This document shows positions 17,904-28,112 of a stretch of 64,000 nt of DNA, piece by piece. A program made the translations under genes and the position numbers. The DNA is taken from the NCBI RefSeq assembly GCF_024124665.1, contig NZ_JAMXSB010000018.1, positions 62,001 to 126,000 of the forward strand, read 5' to 3'. Source of the DNA: Pleionea sp. CnH1-48 (lineage in GTDB: Bacteria; Pseudomonadota; Gammaproteobacteria; Enterobacterales; Kangiellaceae). Under the pieces are notes generated by a model that was not told the DNA's origin, did not search any database, and saw nothing but the letters and a program-made list of their open reading frames with translations. Position 1 is the stretch's first letter. Each line of letters opens with the position of its first letter.

Positions 17904-19817
17904 TTAAGAAAGATACAGGGCGACTTTTTTCCACAAGAGATTACGATTAACGGGCTTGGATAAATAGTCATCCATGCCCGCGTTGATGCAGCGTTCTCTA
18001 TCATGGGAGAGCGCATTCGCAGTTAGCGCAATAATCGGAATGTGGGTCTGGCTTTCTTTTTCGTATTCTCGAATGTGTTGAGTGCACTCAAACCCATTCA
18101 TCTCAGGCATCTGGCAATCCATGATGATGAGGTTGTAGTGGCCATTAATGTATTTCTCGACGGCGATTTTCCCATTAATGGCCGTATCAACTTCGATACC
18201 GACTTTGCTTAACAATCCTTGAGTGACCATCTGGTTTACGGGATTATCTTCGACTAACAATACACGGCCAGACATGGTTGTTGGAACTTCTTCGGTTTCG
18301 ATGGCTTCTTTTTGTTGTGCTGTGCGTTGACGATAATCAAACTTGAAACTTAGATTAAACTGACTGCCTTTGCCCGGTTTACTGTGCACTTCAATGCGCC
18401 CACCCATTAACTCCGTGAGCTGTTTGCTGATGGCCAGGCCTAGGCCTGTTCCGCCAAACTTAATGTGAATTTTTTGATCCGCTTGCGAGAAAGAATCAAA
18501 GATATGCTGCAAATGGGATGATTCGATGCCAATGCCCGTATCGGATATAGCAATGTCGAAGCTTAATTGATCAGAGTCTTCGATCAATGACCAGCTGGCA
18601 TTGATATCGATAAAACCTTCTTCAGTAAATTTGACGGCATTCGCTATTAAATTCAGCAAAACCTGACGTAGACGAGTCGAGTCAGTTTCGATCTCTATGT
18701 TTTCCGGCGAGCCATTAATAATCGTGTTGATTTCAATATTTTTTGTCATGCACTCGGCGATAAAAGGTGCGGTACAACGACGGATCAAACGGCTGGGGTC
18801 AAAGAAGGTTTTTTCGAGTTCTATTTTTCCATATTCGACTTTTGAGTAATCCAAAATATCGTTAATCAATTTTAATAAGTGTTCGGTAGAAGCTATGGCA
18901 TTTTCGACATAATCCTGTTGTTCTGGGGTGAGTCGTGTTTCGTCCAACAGTTGAAGCATGCCGAGGCTGCCGTTCATGGGAGTGCGCAGCTCATGGCTCA
19001 TATTGGCTAAAAAGTCGCTTTTGGCGCGACTGGCTGACTCTGCTTGAACTCGAGCTTGTTCTAACGCCATCGCATGCTCCAGTTCTTTACGCTTCGCTTG
19101 CTCAAGCGTTTTGGCCATGGCATTTAAGTTGGACTCCAGAATACCTAGCTCACCGCCAGACAGCTCTTTTACCCGTGAAGATAGGTGGCCACTTTTAAAA
19201 CGTTTTACGGTTTTTGAAAGTGCTTTTATGGGGCGAGAAATACTGCCAGAAATAAAAAATGCTAACAACATTGAGCAAATCAAACCCGCTAGAGCGATTA
19301 GCATGCCGCCGATCAGTGCAGACTGTTGTGCCTCTTTAACATGAACGTCTGACAATCCTACTGTGATGGTGCCAATCGGCATGTTGGCTGACTCAGTGTC
19401 GGCCATTTGATCTAAAGTTAACTCGGGATCCGAATCGTCCAGCTCAGGACTGGGTGGCGAAATATTTGACGAGAAGATTTGGATATTGCCGATGCTTTTT
19501 CCATCCTGATAGTTACTTTTATTTTTTCGGAACAGCAATAATTCGTTATCGTTATCACGGACTTCGATAAAAGCTAAATCTTCTTGTTGCAGTAGTGGGG
19601 TCACAACGGTTTCAAGAGTTGTTGCGCTTTTTATATAGACTCCGTATTCCAGCGCGGGGGGGAGCTGACGAACCAGCAAGTTACCTTTGTCTGAGAGTTG
19701 TGTTTGCAGTTCTTCTAATTTATCGTGCAAAAAATAGGCTGTTAAAGTAAAAAACATTAACAATGAAGGCGCGATACCTAAGACCAGGGTTCGGGTTGTG
19801 ATGGACCACTTATTCAT
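17904..19817 (-). CDS. Hybrid sensor histidine kinase with receiver domain
   Basis: This encodes 637 residues. A BarA-like N-terminus (helix at about 9-30, periplasmic sensor to about 165, second helix at about 168-190) is followed by a HAMP domain. The kinase core has the phosphoacceptor His in [17 protein letters not shown] and ATPase motifs NAVKFT, DTGIGI and [11 protein letters not shown]. The C-terminal receiver has [10 protein letters not shown], the phospho-Asp in [13 protein letters not shown], and a closing LSKP. Unlike BarA (about 918 aa) there is no HPt domain, so an external phosphotransfer protein would be needed. It starts 8 bases inside the upstream sensor gene, implying coupled translation. 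Confidence 0.93.
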   Translation of the reverse strand: MNKWSITTRTLVLGIAPSLLMFFTLTAYFLHDKLEELQTQLSDKGNLLVRQLPPALEYGVYIKSATTLETVVTPLLQQEDLAFIEVRDNDNELLLFRKNKSNYQDGKSIGNIQIFSSNISPPSPELDDSDPELTLDQMADTESANMPIGTITVGLSDVHVKEAQQSALIGGMLIALAGLICSMLLAFFISGSISRPIKALSKTVKRFKSGHLSSRVKELSGGELGILESNLNAMAKTLEQAKRKELEHAMALEQARVQAESASRAKSDFLANMSHELRTPMNGSLGMLQLLDETRLTPEQQDYVENAIASTEHLLKLINDILDYSKVEYGKIELEKTFFDPSRLIRRCTAPFIAECMTKNIEINTIINGSPENIEIETDSTRLRQVLLNLIANAVKFTEEGFIDINASWSLIEDSDQLSFDIAISDTGIGIESSHLQHIFDSFSQADQKIHIKFGGTGLGLAISKQLTELMGGRIEVHSKPGKGSQFNLSFKFDYRQRTAQQKEAIETEEVPTTMSGRVLLVEDNPVNQMVTQGLLSKVGIEVDTAINGKIAVEKYINGHYNLIIMDCQMPEMNGFECTQHIREYEKESQTHIPIIALTANALSHDRERCINAGMDDYLSKPVNRNLLWKKVALYLS

Positions 19818-20778
19818 ACAGTTTATCCGCCCCTATAGAAAGTTCTAATCTCTGAATGGAGTTTGCAATTTGCTGATCGTTTTTAATCGACAGATTGAGC
19901 GAACGCGCGACATCATAGTTAATACTAACGGCAAAATCTTCAGTAAAAAAAGGCGCGTGCAGCTGTTGGTGCTCATTGAAGTAGCTCAATTCTTTGGTAA
20001 TCTCGCTGAGCAGCTGGCTCATAGTGGTATAACTGCTGGCGACACTACCGGCTTTTACAAACTGGCGGTTAGAGCCAATTAAAAATTTTTGGTTGCGATA
20101 GAGAGACAGCAAAATAGATTTAATGGTTTGGCGATTATAAATCTGTGGATTATGTGTCGCGATAATGACATCGCTTTTATTAAGCAATCGCAACAAAGAG
20201 CGTGATAGCTTAGAGACATCTTCTACAATTTCGTACTCTAGAATAAGCTTCTGCTTTGTCGCTTGTGGTCGCAATAGGTTGAGCAGGTATTTTTCTTCTG
20301 GTGTGATAAGTAAACCAATACGCTGGCCTTTGGGCTGAACCTCTTTATAGAGCAGCATTTGGCGAATAATGGGGGAGTCATGGAAAATAGCACCCAGACG
20401 AATGGATTTGAGTGTTGGATATTCGCTCAGCAGTTGGCGGTACTCATAGTGAGTAATCAAAGCGGCAAGGATGGCTTCTCCTTCGCGAGGCTTTTTTAAC
20501 ACGGCTTCTAGAGAATCTCTGCCCAGTGTGATGGTGAGGGATGCGCGAGGACGTTTTTCGGTAAAGGCAATGGTGTTTACCTGACTGCCAGGAAAGGAGT
20601 CATCAATTTTTTGTTTTAGATACTGAGCAAAGCTTTTTGTGAGCTTTTTCTTTGCATCGGTGATGAGAGTGACGTTGAGTTTTTGTTCGGAATGACTATC
20701 CGGCTCGGCCGCCAAAGCAACGAAGCTAAGAAAAAACAGAAATACGCAGCTAAATGTTCTGACCATGAATAATCGCAA
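19810..20778 (-). CDS. Periplasmic substrate-binding-like sensor protein
   Basis: This encodes 322 residues. The N-terminus is a signal peptide (hydrophobic [16 protein letters not shown]). The rest resembles the ABC_sub_bind fold (PF04392-like): a [15 protein letters not shown] opening, a [14 protein letters not shown] segment, [26 protein letters not shown] and a C-terminal DYAV-like [16 protein letters not shown] start at 20778 is preferred because GGAAGG lies 6 bases upstream; ATG 20766 would be 18 bases away. With no transporter nearby and an 8-base overlap with a hybrid kinase, it probably supplies ligand sensing to that kinase. Confidence 0.8.
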   Translation of the reverse strand: MRLFMVRTFSCVFLFFLSFVALAAEPDSHSEQKLNVTLITDAKKKLTKSFAQYLKQKIDDSFPGSQVNTIAFTEKRPRASLTITLGRDSLEAVLKKPREGEAILAALITHYEYRQLLSEYPTLKSIRLGAIFHDSPIIRQMLLYKEVQPKGQRIGLLITPEEKYLLNLLRPQATKQKLILEYEIVEDVSKLSRSLLRLLNKSDVIIATHNPQIYNRQTIKSILLSLYRNQKFLIGSNRQFVKAGSVASSYTTMSQLLSEITKELSYFNEHQQLHAPFFTEDFAVSINYDVARSLNLSIKNDQQIANSIQRLELSIGADKLYE

Positions 20779-20912
20779 TCATTGCCTTCCTGAGCATTCC
20801 CTCATCAAAGCCCTGAGGCTGACGAGACATTAATTTGAGCCAACCAGATAGTAGAATTAAAGTTAGTCTAACACATTGATACGCATCTGGCTGATTTCAA
20901 ATTGAGTTGTCT

Positions 20913-21590
20913 TTATTGTGGGATCTGCCAATCAATTTCACTTTGATTATTGTTTTTAAGGGCCTGATTTGCAAGAGAAAAGTGCTTGCAGCCGAAAAAA
21001 CCTCGATGAGCGGAGAGTGGTGAAGGATGAGGGGCCTTCAAAACCGTATGCTGTTGCTGATTAATCAGTGCGGATTTTTTCTGGGCGTGTGAACCCCAAA
21101 GCAAAAAGACCAGATGCTGAGGAGCGTTAGAAAGCTGTTCTATCACCTTGTCGGTAAATATCTCCCAGCCTTTACCTTGATGTGAGTTGGCCTGAGCGGC
21201 TTCTACGGTTAAAGCGCTGTTGAGCAGAATCACTCCCTGTTTCGCCCAATGGGTCAGATCGCCATGTTCTGGCATGGGGACTGCTAAGTCTTCGGCGACT
21301 TCTTTATAGATATTACGCAGAGATGGCGGCAGGCGAATGCCTTTGTTGACACTAAACGCCAGACCGTTCGCCTGATTTGGGCCATGGTAAGGATCTTGGC
21401 CCAAAATGACGACTTTTACATCAGAGTACTCGGTCCATTTGAGTGCCGAAAATATCTGGTTTTGCGGTGGATAAATGGTTTTGCCAAGGCTTCGCTCAGA
21501 CTTTACAAATTCCATTATGTTGACAAAGTAGTCTTTGCTTTTTTCTTCGGCGAGTACGTCTGCCCATGAAAGAGGGCTTGGAGAATTCAT
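20913..21590 (-). CDS. ung: Uracil-DNA glycosylase
   Basis: This 225-residue family 1 UDG removes uracil from DNA. The water-activating loop GQDPYHGP has catalytic Asp66. The leucine-insertion loop [13 protein letters not shown] has the catalytic His, and [10 protein letters not shown] is the Gly-Ser/uracil-recognition region. Length matches E. coli Ung (229 aa). It is followed on the same strand by no close partner. Confidence 0.97.
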   Translation of the reverse strand: MNSPSPLSWADVLAEEKSKDYFVNIMEFVKSERSLGKTIYPPQNQIFSALKWTEYSDVKVVILGQDPYHGPNQANGLAFSVNKGIRLPPSLRNIYKEVAEDLAVPMPEHGDLTHWAKQGVILLNSALTVEAAQANSHQGKGWEIFTDKVIEQLSNAPQHLVFLLWGSHAQKKSALINQQQHTVLKAPHPSPLSAHRGFFGCKHFSLANQALKNNNQSEIDWQIPQ

Positions 21591-21687
21591 TGCGATAGGT
21601 ACTGGGTAGTTTTATTTGGGCGAAAATACTACCGTCAGAGCGTTGGCTACGCAATCTTTTATTTGGGGACAGTATAAGCTGAGATTT

Positions 21688-21969
21688 TTATTGATTGACG
21701 ACTCGCGGCATTTCACTGGTCAAGTAATCATTAAATAACTCATCAGGATGTAGATCTTGCCGATCTGTTTCGAATGGACCTGACCAGTCTTCTGGAGGTG
21801 CCATTTCTACCGGGCCAAAAGAGTGCCAGGTATTGGTAGCGAGTTTTTCTATTTCGCCATCATAATGTTGAAACTCGACCAGATCGTCTTCTTCGTTAAC
21901 GGCTATGACTTCAACTAACTCGCCGCGTTGATGTATTTTGTACCAGTGGCCTACTTCTATCGTATTCAT
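21688..21969 (-). CDS. Small acidic protein, DUF6763-like
   Basis: This encodes 93 residues with no signal or membrane segment. The pattern GHWYKIHQRGELVEVIAVNEEDDLVEFQHYDGEIE followed by MAPPEDWSGPFE matches what I recall of DUF6763, a gammaproteobacterial family of unknown function. It probably has a small SH3-like beta barrel at the N-terminus. An ERIC-like element begins about 50 bases beyond its start. Confidence 0.65.
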   Translation of the reverse strand: MNTIEVGHWYKIHQRGELVEVIAVNEEDDLVEFQHYDGEIEKLATNTWHSFGPVEMAPPEDWSGPFETDRQDLHPDELFNDYLTSEMPRVVNQ

Positions 21970-22016
21970 AATGAACTTCCAGAGATTCCGTCCGTGTTAT
22001 TTTGATGGGGTAAGAT

Positions 22017-22143
22017 TATACCCAAAGCATTTCGAGGTGCAGGTAGGCGGCCAGCAAACGAATCCCCTGAGCTTAGATACACTAAGTGATTGGGATGAGT
22101 GCGCGCAGCCAACACCGCTGCATCTTGAAAGGCGACGGGTATA
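22017..22143 (+). repeat. ERIC-like element, copy 2
   Basis: This copy is exactly 127 bases from TATACCC to GGGTATA, the canonical ERIC length. The inner arms TTTCGAGGTGCAG / CTGCATCTTGAAA and the core GAATCCCCTGAGCTTA...TAAGTGATTGGGATGAG are present. It lies between the divergent DUF6763-like and beta-barrel genes. Confidence 0.9.
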
Positions 22144-22288
22144 TTAAAGCTATACCCTCTATTAATTATATAAGTTGTCCTTAAACTTGATCAGAACGTT
22201 CTTTTTTAAATAAATCGCTTCTTATAAGCTTGAGTAATCATGAGTTTGCCCCCAGATTGTGTGGGTTCAAAACATTTTGAGAAAGAAT

Positions 22289-23494
22289 ATGACTTTAAAA
22301 ACTGGTGTAGCATTTATTTTGGCAGGATTGTCTGCCTGGGCGTACGGCGCAGACACGCGTTTTTCGGGTGTTGTGGGCGCTGAAGCTCGTATTTTTACTG
22401 AAAGTGCTTTACAGGGACAGAATGACTTTTCAGGTTCATTGATGATTGAGCCTGAGTGGTACGTGAGCTGGGATAATCAATCGTTTACTTTCAAGCCTTT
22501 TGCGCGTGTCGATTCCGAAGACGATGAGCGCAGCCATTTTGATATCCGTGAGCTTTACTGGCAGCACGTGAGTGATGCTGGGGAGTTGACCGTTGGTATT
22601 AACAAAGTTTATTGGGGCGTTGCAGAAACGCAGCATCTTGTGGATATCATCAATCAAACGGATCTGGTCGAAAACATTGATGGTGAAGATAAACTCGGTC
22701 AGCCGATGATACAGTGGTCGATGGAACGGGATTGGGGCCTTCTTGATTTATTTGTGCTTCCAGGTTTTCGTGAGCGAACTTTCCCTGGTGAAGATGGGCG
22801 CTTAAGATTGCTCGTTGATGTTGATAATGACAATGCGCTTTATGAATCTGATGATGGTGATAGTCATATCGATTTTGCTGCTCGTTGGTCGCAAACTCTG
22901 GGGGATTGGGATATCGGCTTGAGTTATTTTGATGGTACCAGCCGTGAGCCTCAATTTGTCACTCAAGTAAATAATAATGTGCCGGTGTTAGTTCCTTATT
23001 ATCCGCAGATCTCTCAAATCGGTCTGGATCTTCAGGCAACGCTAGAAGATTGGTTATGGAAACTTGAAGTCATTGGCCGCGAAGGATTTGGTGAAGATTA
23101 TATCGCTGCCGTTGGTGGGTTCGAATATTCTACTTATGGCGTATTTGATAGCGTTATGGATATTGGCTGGATCATTGAATATCAGTTTGATGACCGAGAT
23201 GCTATCCCTGCCGGATTTGGGCAGATTGAAGTCAGCGATATCGTTTCTTTTGGTGCTCGCTTGGCATTTAATGATGAACAGTCCACTGAGTTTTTGTTGG
23301 GACTGGGTGTAGAAGTCGACAACGATGCTCAGTTTTTCTCAGTAGAAGGAAACCGACGTATTGGCGACGATATGAAGTTGAGTATTGAAGGACGCATCTT
23401 TACGGGCATTGATGATAACGATCCGCTGTCTACTTTCTTCTACTCTTATCGCAAAGATGACTTTATTCAGATCACTTTTGAAAAGTTCTATTAA
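22289..23494 (+). CDS. Outer-membrane beta-barrel protein, unknown
   Basis: This encodes 401 residues from ATG 22289, where GAGAAAG lies just upstream; the frame extends to a GTG at 22259. A signal peptide ends at AWAYGA. The body alternates polar and hydrophobic residues in repeated strands (RFSGVVGAEARIF, SFTFKPFARVDSED, WQHVSDAGELTVGINKVYWG) and ends in a terminal aromatic (FEKFY), typical of outer-membrane barrels. It is rich in Asp/Glu in the loops. The overall look is that of porin-like alginate/DUF1302-type barrels, but I cannot assign a family or substrate. Confidence 0.75.
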   Translation: MTLKTGVAFILAGLSAWAYGADTRFSGVVGAEARIFTESALQGQNDFSGSLMIEPEWYVSWDNQSFTFKPFARVDSEDDERSHFDIRELYWQHVSDAGELTVGINKVYWGVAETQHLVDIINQTDLVENIDGEDKLGQPMIQWSMERDWGLLDLFVLPGFRERTFPGEDGRLRLLVDVDNDNALYESDDGDSHIDFAARWSQTLGDWDIGLSYFDGTSREPQFVTQVNNNVPVLVPYYPQISQIGLDLQATLEDWLWKLEVIGREGFGEDYIAAVGGFEYSTYGVFDSVMDIGWIIEYQFDDRDAIPAGFGQIEVSDIVSFGARLAFNDEQSTEFLLGLGVEVDNDAQFFSVEGNRRIGDDMKLSIEGRIFTGIDDNDPLSTFFYSYRKDDFIQITFEKFY

Positions 23495-23521
23495 AAGCTA
23501 AGGCCTGTACCAAAGTACTTC

Positions 23522-23560
23522 AAAAAAAATACCGTTGCCTTTTTGGGGAACGGTATTTTT
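23522..23560. terminator. Bidirectional terminator, beta-barrel gene / slt
   Basis: An A-run, the stem AATACCGTT / AACGGTATT around a 12-base loop, and TTTTTTCTTTT lie between convergent genes. Confidence 0.8.
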
Positions 23561-23571
23561 TCTTTTCCTGT

Positions 23572-25578
23572 TCAAGGCGATTGTTTAGGCTCGGCGTTGC
23601 CAATGGTGCTGCCAACGATTTGCTTAAACAAATTGTCGTCAGATCCTAAAATTCTGGTATATATCTGCTGATAAGCGAGCACATTCTTTATGTAAGCTCG
23701 GGTTTCATGATAGGGAATGGTTTCAATCCACACATCCGTTGGGATTTCTTGATCAAGGGCAATCCACTTTTTGACGCGATGCTTACCTGCATTATAGGAG
23801 GCCGTTGCCAAAATATTGTTGCCTTCATGTTCGTCCAACAGTCGCTTTAAGTAACTTGTTCCCAGCTTAATATTTAACTCTGGGTTTAGTAACTGCCGTG
23901 TAGAGTGGAGTTTTACGCGCTCTTTTTTAGCAACATATCGAGCTGTTTGAGGCATCAGTTGCATCAATCCCAATGCACCCACCCGTGAGCGGGCATCAGG
24001 CATGAAGGCGCTCTCTCTGCGCGCAATCGCCAGACTCCAGGACATATCCAGCTGCTTTTGCTTAGAGGCATTTTTCATCAATTCTTGATAGGCAATTGGA
24101 AAGCGCATATCGACCGCATCAAACAATCGGGTTTCAGCCAGACTGATAATGGCTTGATTATGCCATCCCCATTCATGAGCGATGACGGCTAGATGCTTTT
24201 GCTCTTCAAATGAACGTTGGCGTTTAAATCGATACCATTCTCGGCGGGCATCAATTTTTCTATCGATCAAGTATAACTCTTTGGCTCTTTGTAATCCTTC
24301 GGATTGCTTTAGTGCAGTTAACAACAAAGGTTCAAAGTGAAATGTTTTGGATTCAAGGCTTGGTGCCTGATCAATGTGGGCGCTAGCCAGAAATCCATAA
24401 TAGTTGCGCTTACGTGATAGTTGGTCAAAGGTGTTTTGTGTTAGCTGATTTTGTCCTAGTTGGGACTCGGAACGTCCGCGCCAATAAAGCCAGCTGGATT
24501 CATCGTCTTTAGGTGCTGGTGTGCGTTTTACCCAGTTATTAACCTGTTGCCAGTCGAGTTGACGCAGATCGTTAACTAACTTCCAACGAATAAGCTTGTC
24601 ATCTTGTTCATGTGGGGGAATATTCTCAAGCCATTCTCCCGCTCTTTGATGGCCTGATGTGGCTAGTGAAAGAGCAAAGTGTCGCGCGATTATCTTTTTT
24701 TGCTCGTAAGTAAATTGAATTTTGCTTGATATTTTGTCGAGCAGCTTTAGCGCTCTGTCTTTGTCGCGCCATACCAGTTTGCTGAGGGTACTTGCAGCAA
24801 TTTGTCCCATGTCTTCGGTTGGGATATTGCTTTTATGCAAATTGGTTAAATGTTCTGGGCGACGGACAGATTTAAGCAGATGGCTGCCTGAGTTCTGACG
24901 CTCTTTGCTGAGCAGTGAGGTTAAATATCGAATCAATCCTGATTGTCGTGCTTTGGCCGCAAGTATCATGCGTTGCCACACCAGGTCATCATTCAATTCT
25001 TTGTTATCGATAAGTGCTTTGAATACCGGATCACAAGATTTTGGTCGCGATTTACCATGCAGCCACAAACGTTTGGCTTGAGTAAAAATATCGTTGCGCT
25101 GCTCGTTGGTTTTTAAGCGAAAGTTTAGCCAGTGACACTGTAAGTTGATGTCACTGGTAGGCTGATAATAGGTTAAGAATAAAGCGGTTTGTTTTTTACG
25201 CGCTAGCATGCGCAAAAAACGGAAGCGTATTGGTACTGTGACTGCTGCGTTTTTATAGGTATCTAAAAACTCTTTGATTTCGAGCCTGTGTTTTAAATTA
25301 ATTCGCTTTAGCAAGTAAGATTGTTGCAAATAAGGGTGTAGCACATAGTCTTCAAGCTGCGACTGATGGCGTCGAAACGATTTTATCTGACCTTTCTTTA
25401 ACGCTTTTAAAGCTTGTTTAAACTGTGCCCGTTGCGCTTTTAGTTTATCGCTTTGTTGAGATGCAATAGGGGTAGGTAAAAGGGAGGGCACGGGTGCAGC
25501 TGTTGGATCTGCTGCAACACCTGAAGACAACGACGCGCATAATAGTAGCGCGAACAGCGAAGGTGTATATTTTCTCAT
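23572..25578 (-). CDS. slt: Soluble lytic murein transglycosylase (Slt70-like)
   Basis: This encodes 668 residues with a signal peptide ending near GVAADP. A long alpha-helical superhelix (about 40-480) forms the doughnut seen in Slt70. The C-terminal SLT catalytic domain (about 510-640) has the catalytic Glu in SLAIARRESAF, then GALGLMQLMPQTA, and ATASYNAGKHRVKKW. It cleaves peptidoglycan to 1,6-anhydro-muropeptides in the periplasm during wall turnover. It is slightly longer than E. coli Slt (645 aa) because of a Pro/Ala-rich leader after the signal. Confidence 0.93.
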   Translation of the reverse strand: MRKYTPSLFALLLCASLSSGVAADPTAAPVPSLLPTPIASQQSDKLKAQRAQFKQALKALKKGQIKSFRRHQSQLEDYVLHPYLQQSYLLKRINLKHRLEIKEFLDTYKNAAVTVPIRFRFLRMLARKKQTALFLTYYQPTSDINLQCHWLNFRLKTNEQRNDIFTQAKRLWLHGKSRPKSCDPVFKALIDNKELNDDLVWQRMILAAKARQSGLIRYLTSLLSKERQNSGSHLLKSVRRPEHLTNLHKSNIPTEDMGQIAASTLSKLVWRDKDRALKLLDKISSKIQFTYEQKKIIARHFALSLATSGHQRAGEWLENIPPHEQDDKLIRWKLVNDLRQLDWQQVNNWVKRTPAPKDDESSWLYWRGRSESQLGQNQLTQNTFDQLSRKRNYYGFLASAHIDQAPSLESKTFHFEPLLLTALKQSEGLQRAKELYLIDRKIDARREWYRFKRQRSFEEQKHLAVIAHEWGWHNQAIISLAETRLFDAVDMRFPIAYQELMKNASKQKQLDMSWSLAIARRESAFMPDARSRVGALGLMQLMPQTARYVAKKERVKLHSTRQLLNPELNIKLGTSYLKRLLDEHEGNNILATASYNAGKHRVKKWIALDQEIPTDVWIETIPYHETRAYIKNVLAYQQIYTRILGSDDNLFKQIVGSTIGNAEPKQSP

Positions 25579-25819
25579 TAACAGAACTACTTATGTTGTG
25601 ATTTTGTTTTGACACCAGCGTTTTTTACGAGTTCCAGTCATTTGGCTGGATTCCCGGTTTTTCGTGCAGCGCTTAACCTATATAATATAGCGCATTTTTC
25701 TGGTGCTTAACGGCTTAACCATCTCTATAGAAGCATTTTGATGGGATATTTGTTGAATAAATAGCCGTTTCAACATTAGTTATACCAAATATTGGGTTTG
25801 GGCGTAATAAGGAATTCGA

Positions 25820-27724
25820 ATGAATATACTTCGTGGAGAGCAGGTTTCTCTAAGTTTTGGCACCCACGTTTTGCTAAATGAGGTTAATTTTAACATTCAG
25901 TCTGGTGATCGTATTGCCGTTGTCGGACGAAACGGCGCGGGTAAGTCATCCTTACTAAAGTTAATTGCCCAAGTACATGAGCCCGACAGTGGCGGTCTGC
26001 AAAGAACAAAAGGCTTGCGTGTTCGTTACCTGGATCAAAGCTTACCTTTAGCCACGGAACAGACGGTGTTTGAACGCGTGTCAGAAGGACTGGCTGATGT
26101 ACGCGAAGCCGAAAGGCGTTTTCAGGAACTTTCCGAGCAGGGTAAGGAGTCAGCAGAGTTAACACAGCTTCATGACTTTTTAGATAAAACGAATGGATGG
26201 TCATGGCAGCAGCAAGTTGAGCGCGTTTTAACACGACTGTCATTGGATGGTTCTCAACAGATGAATGCTTTATCTGGTGGATGGCGACGTCGAGTCTCTT
26301 TGGCAGAATGCCTTGCCGCAGAGCCTGATTTATTAATTCTGGATGAGCCAACAAACCATTTGGATGTAGCAACCATTGAATGGTTGGAAGAAACGCTCAA
26401 GCAATATCAGGGCGCTTTATTGTTTGTCTCTCACGATCGTGAGTTTATCGATCATTTGGCTGCTAGCACCTGGGAAGTTGACCGAGGTGTGTTGACCGAA
26501 TTTCCTGCGCCTTATTCTGCTTATGTCGAAGCCAAAGAAAAGCAATTACAAGATGAAGAACAAGCGAATGCATTGTTCGATAAAAAATTAGCTCAAGAAG
26601 AAGTATGGATCCGTCAGGGGATTAAGGCTCGCCGTACTCGTAATGAAGGGCGTGTTCGCGCGTTGAAAAAAATGCGTGACGAACGCAGCCAGCGACGCCA
26701 ACGACAGACCACTGCGCAACTTCATGTTAAAAGTGGTGGTCAATCGGGTAAGCGTGTTGCGGTTATTGAAAATGCGACATTACGCCGTGGCGACAAACTG
26801 TTGTTTGAAGATTTTTCAGCCACTATTTTGAAGGGCGACAAAATTGGCATTGTCGGCCCCAATGGTATTGGCAAAAGCTCGCTGATCCAGATGATATTAG
26901 GTGAGATAGAGCCGAATGAAGGAACCGTAGAGCTGGGCACCAATCTCGACATTGCTTACTTTGATCAGCTGCGCACCAGTATTAATACGGAGTTGTCAGT
27001 TTCTGAAAACATCGGCGAAGGTCGTGATTTTATCGAAGTGGGCGGAGAGAAACGCCATGTTATTAGCTATTTAGGTGATTATGGATTTGCCCCTGAACGA
27101 ATGAGAACCCCCGCAAAAGCTTTGTCGGGTGGCGAAATCAGCCGTTTGACCTTAGCAAAGCTTTTTACTAAGTCAGCCAATTTATTGATACTCGATGAGC
27201 CAACCAATGACTTGGATGTAGAAACGCTGGAATTGCTTGAAAGCCAGATCGTTGATTTTAAAGGAACGGTACTGGTGATTAGCCACGATCGTCGTTTTCT
27301 AGACAATGTGTCGAGTACTTTGCTGGTTTATGATCTGCTTGAATCGGGCAAAACACAGATCATCGATATTGCCGGTGGCTATCAAGATTGGTTGAGATAT
27401 AGCGAGGAGCGAGCAGCTCAACAAGCTGAAAAAGCGCCGAAAGAGGTAGCGCAGCCCAAAACTGAAACCAAACCCGTGGCAAAAAAAGCCAGTAAGAAGC
27501 TGTCTTATAAACTTCAACGTGAGTTGGAGCAGCTCCCTCAAGAGATCGATGAGCTCGAAACCTGTATTTCTGATCTGGAATCACAGATGGGGAGTGCGGA
27601 CTTTCAGGCGAAAAGCCGCGCTGATATGGATGCTGTTTACCAACAACTTGCCGACCAACAAGCCCTGCTAGAAGAAAAGTTTTTACGCTGGGAAGAGCTA
27701 GAAGCATTAAAAAATGAAGCTTAA
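25820..27724 (+). CDS. uup: ABC-F ATPase Uup
   Basis: This encodes 634 residues, equal to E. coli Uup (635). It holds two ABC domains and no membrane segment: Walker A GRNGAGKSS with signature LSGGWRRRVSLAE, and Walker A GPNGIGKSS with signature LSGGEISRLTLAK. Both have Walker B DEPTNHLD / DEPTNDLD. A charged C-terminal coiled coil (about 545-634) follows an Ala/Lys/Pro linker and is the Uup-specific DNA/ribosome-binding domain. ABC-F proteins act on ribosomes, and Uup is also linked to precise transposon excision. AAGGAA precedes the start. Confidence 0.95.
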   Translation: MNILRGEQVSLSFGTHVLLNEVNFNIQSGDRIAVVGRNGAGKSSLLKLIAQVHEPDSGGLQRTKGLRVRYLDQSLPLATEQTVFERVSEGLADVREAERRFQELSEQGKESAELTQLHDFLDKTNGWSWQQQVERVLTRLSLDGSQQMNALSGGWRRRVSLAECLAAEPDLLILDEPTNHLDVATIEWLEETLKQYQGALLFVSHDREFIDHLAASTWEVDRGVLTEFPAPYSAYVEAKEKQLQDEEQANALFDKKLAQEEVWIRQGIKARRTRNEGRVRALKKMRDERSQRRQRQTTAQLHVKSGGQSGKRVAVIENATLRRGDKLLFEDFSATILKGDKIGIVGPNGIGKSSLIQMILGEIEPNEGTVELGTNLDIAYFDQLRTSINTELSVSENIGEGRDFIEVGGEKRHVISYLGDYGFAPERMRTPAKALSGGEISRLTLAKLFTKSANLLILDEPTNDLDVETLELLESQIVDFKGTVLVISHDRRFLDNVSSTLLVYDLLESGKTQIIDIAGGYQDWLRYSEERAAQQAEKAPKEVAQPKTETKPVAKKASKKLSYKLQRELEQLPQEIDELETCISDLESQMGSADFQAKSRADMDAVYQQLADQQALLEEKFLRWEELEALKNEA

Positions 27725-28112
27725 GTGTTAACGGAAAGTTAAGAAGTATTATTAATATTTTCAGTCAGTTAGTGACTTCGGTAGTCGTGCTCTTGAGGCC
27801 TGCCTTAGTCACTGGTCGGATTAGAGCTTTTGATATTGACACGTTTTTTTTCATTTTTATTGCTGTGAAAAACTTGTCAACTTAAGGGCTGGGGCTGGAT
27901 AATATAGGTCTAAATGAAAAAATAACCGAAATGCACAGACCTCCTGAAGACTTATAGATGTCTGGGGAGCGCACCCCACGAACGCCTTGTTTCGACTAGG
28001 ACGGTTCAATATGACTGATTAATCTGGTGCAGCAAATTAGGTTATTTTTGTTAAGGCAGTCGACTATAAAACTAGCAGAGCGTCTGACTGCCTGAATATT
28101 ATGAGGTTACCG
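27725..28112 (+). other. phhA upstream region with possible structured leader
   Basis: This is 388 bases with no gene. A candidate promoter at 27874-27903 would give a leader of about 200 bases. Three hairpins are visible: AGGTCT/AGACCT (27906-27911 and 27937-27942), TGGGG/CCCCA (27963-27967 and 27974-27978), and AGGCAGTC/GACTGCCT (28054-28061 and 28086-28093), the last ending 9 bases before the ribosome site. I found no TyrR box here and no match to a riboswitch I know. Confidence 0.4.
27874..27903 (+). promoter_or_regulatory. Candidate sigma-70 promoter for phhA
   Basis: TTGTCA and GATAAT are separated by 18 bases. Transcription would start near 27910, about 200 bases before phhA. Confidence 0.35.

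Noticed and set aside
25890-26372. 160-codon minus-strand frame
   Set aside because: Antisense to uup, which has clear ABC-F motifs.
27725-28112. tmRNA, RNase P RNA or 6S RNA in the phhA leader
   Set aside because: None of the signature sequences of these RNAs were found.
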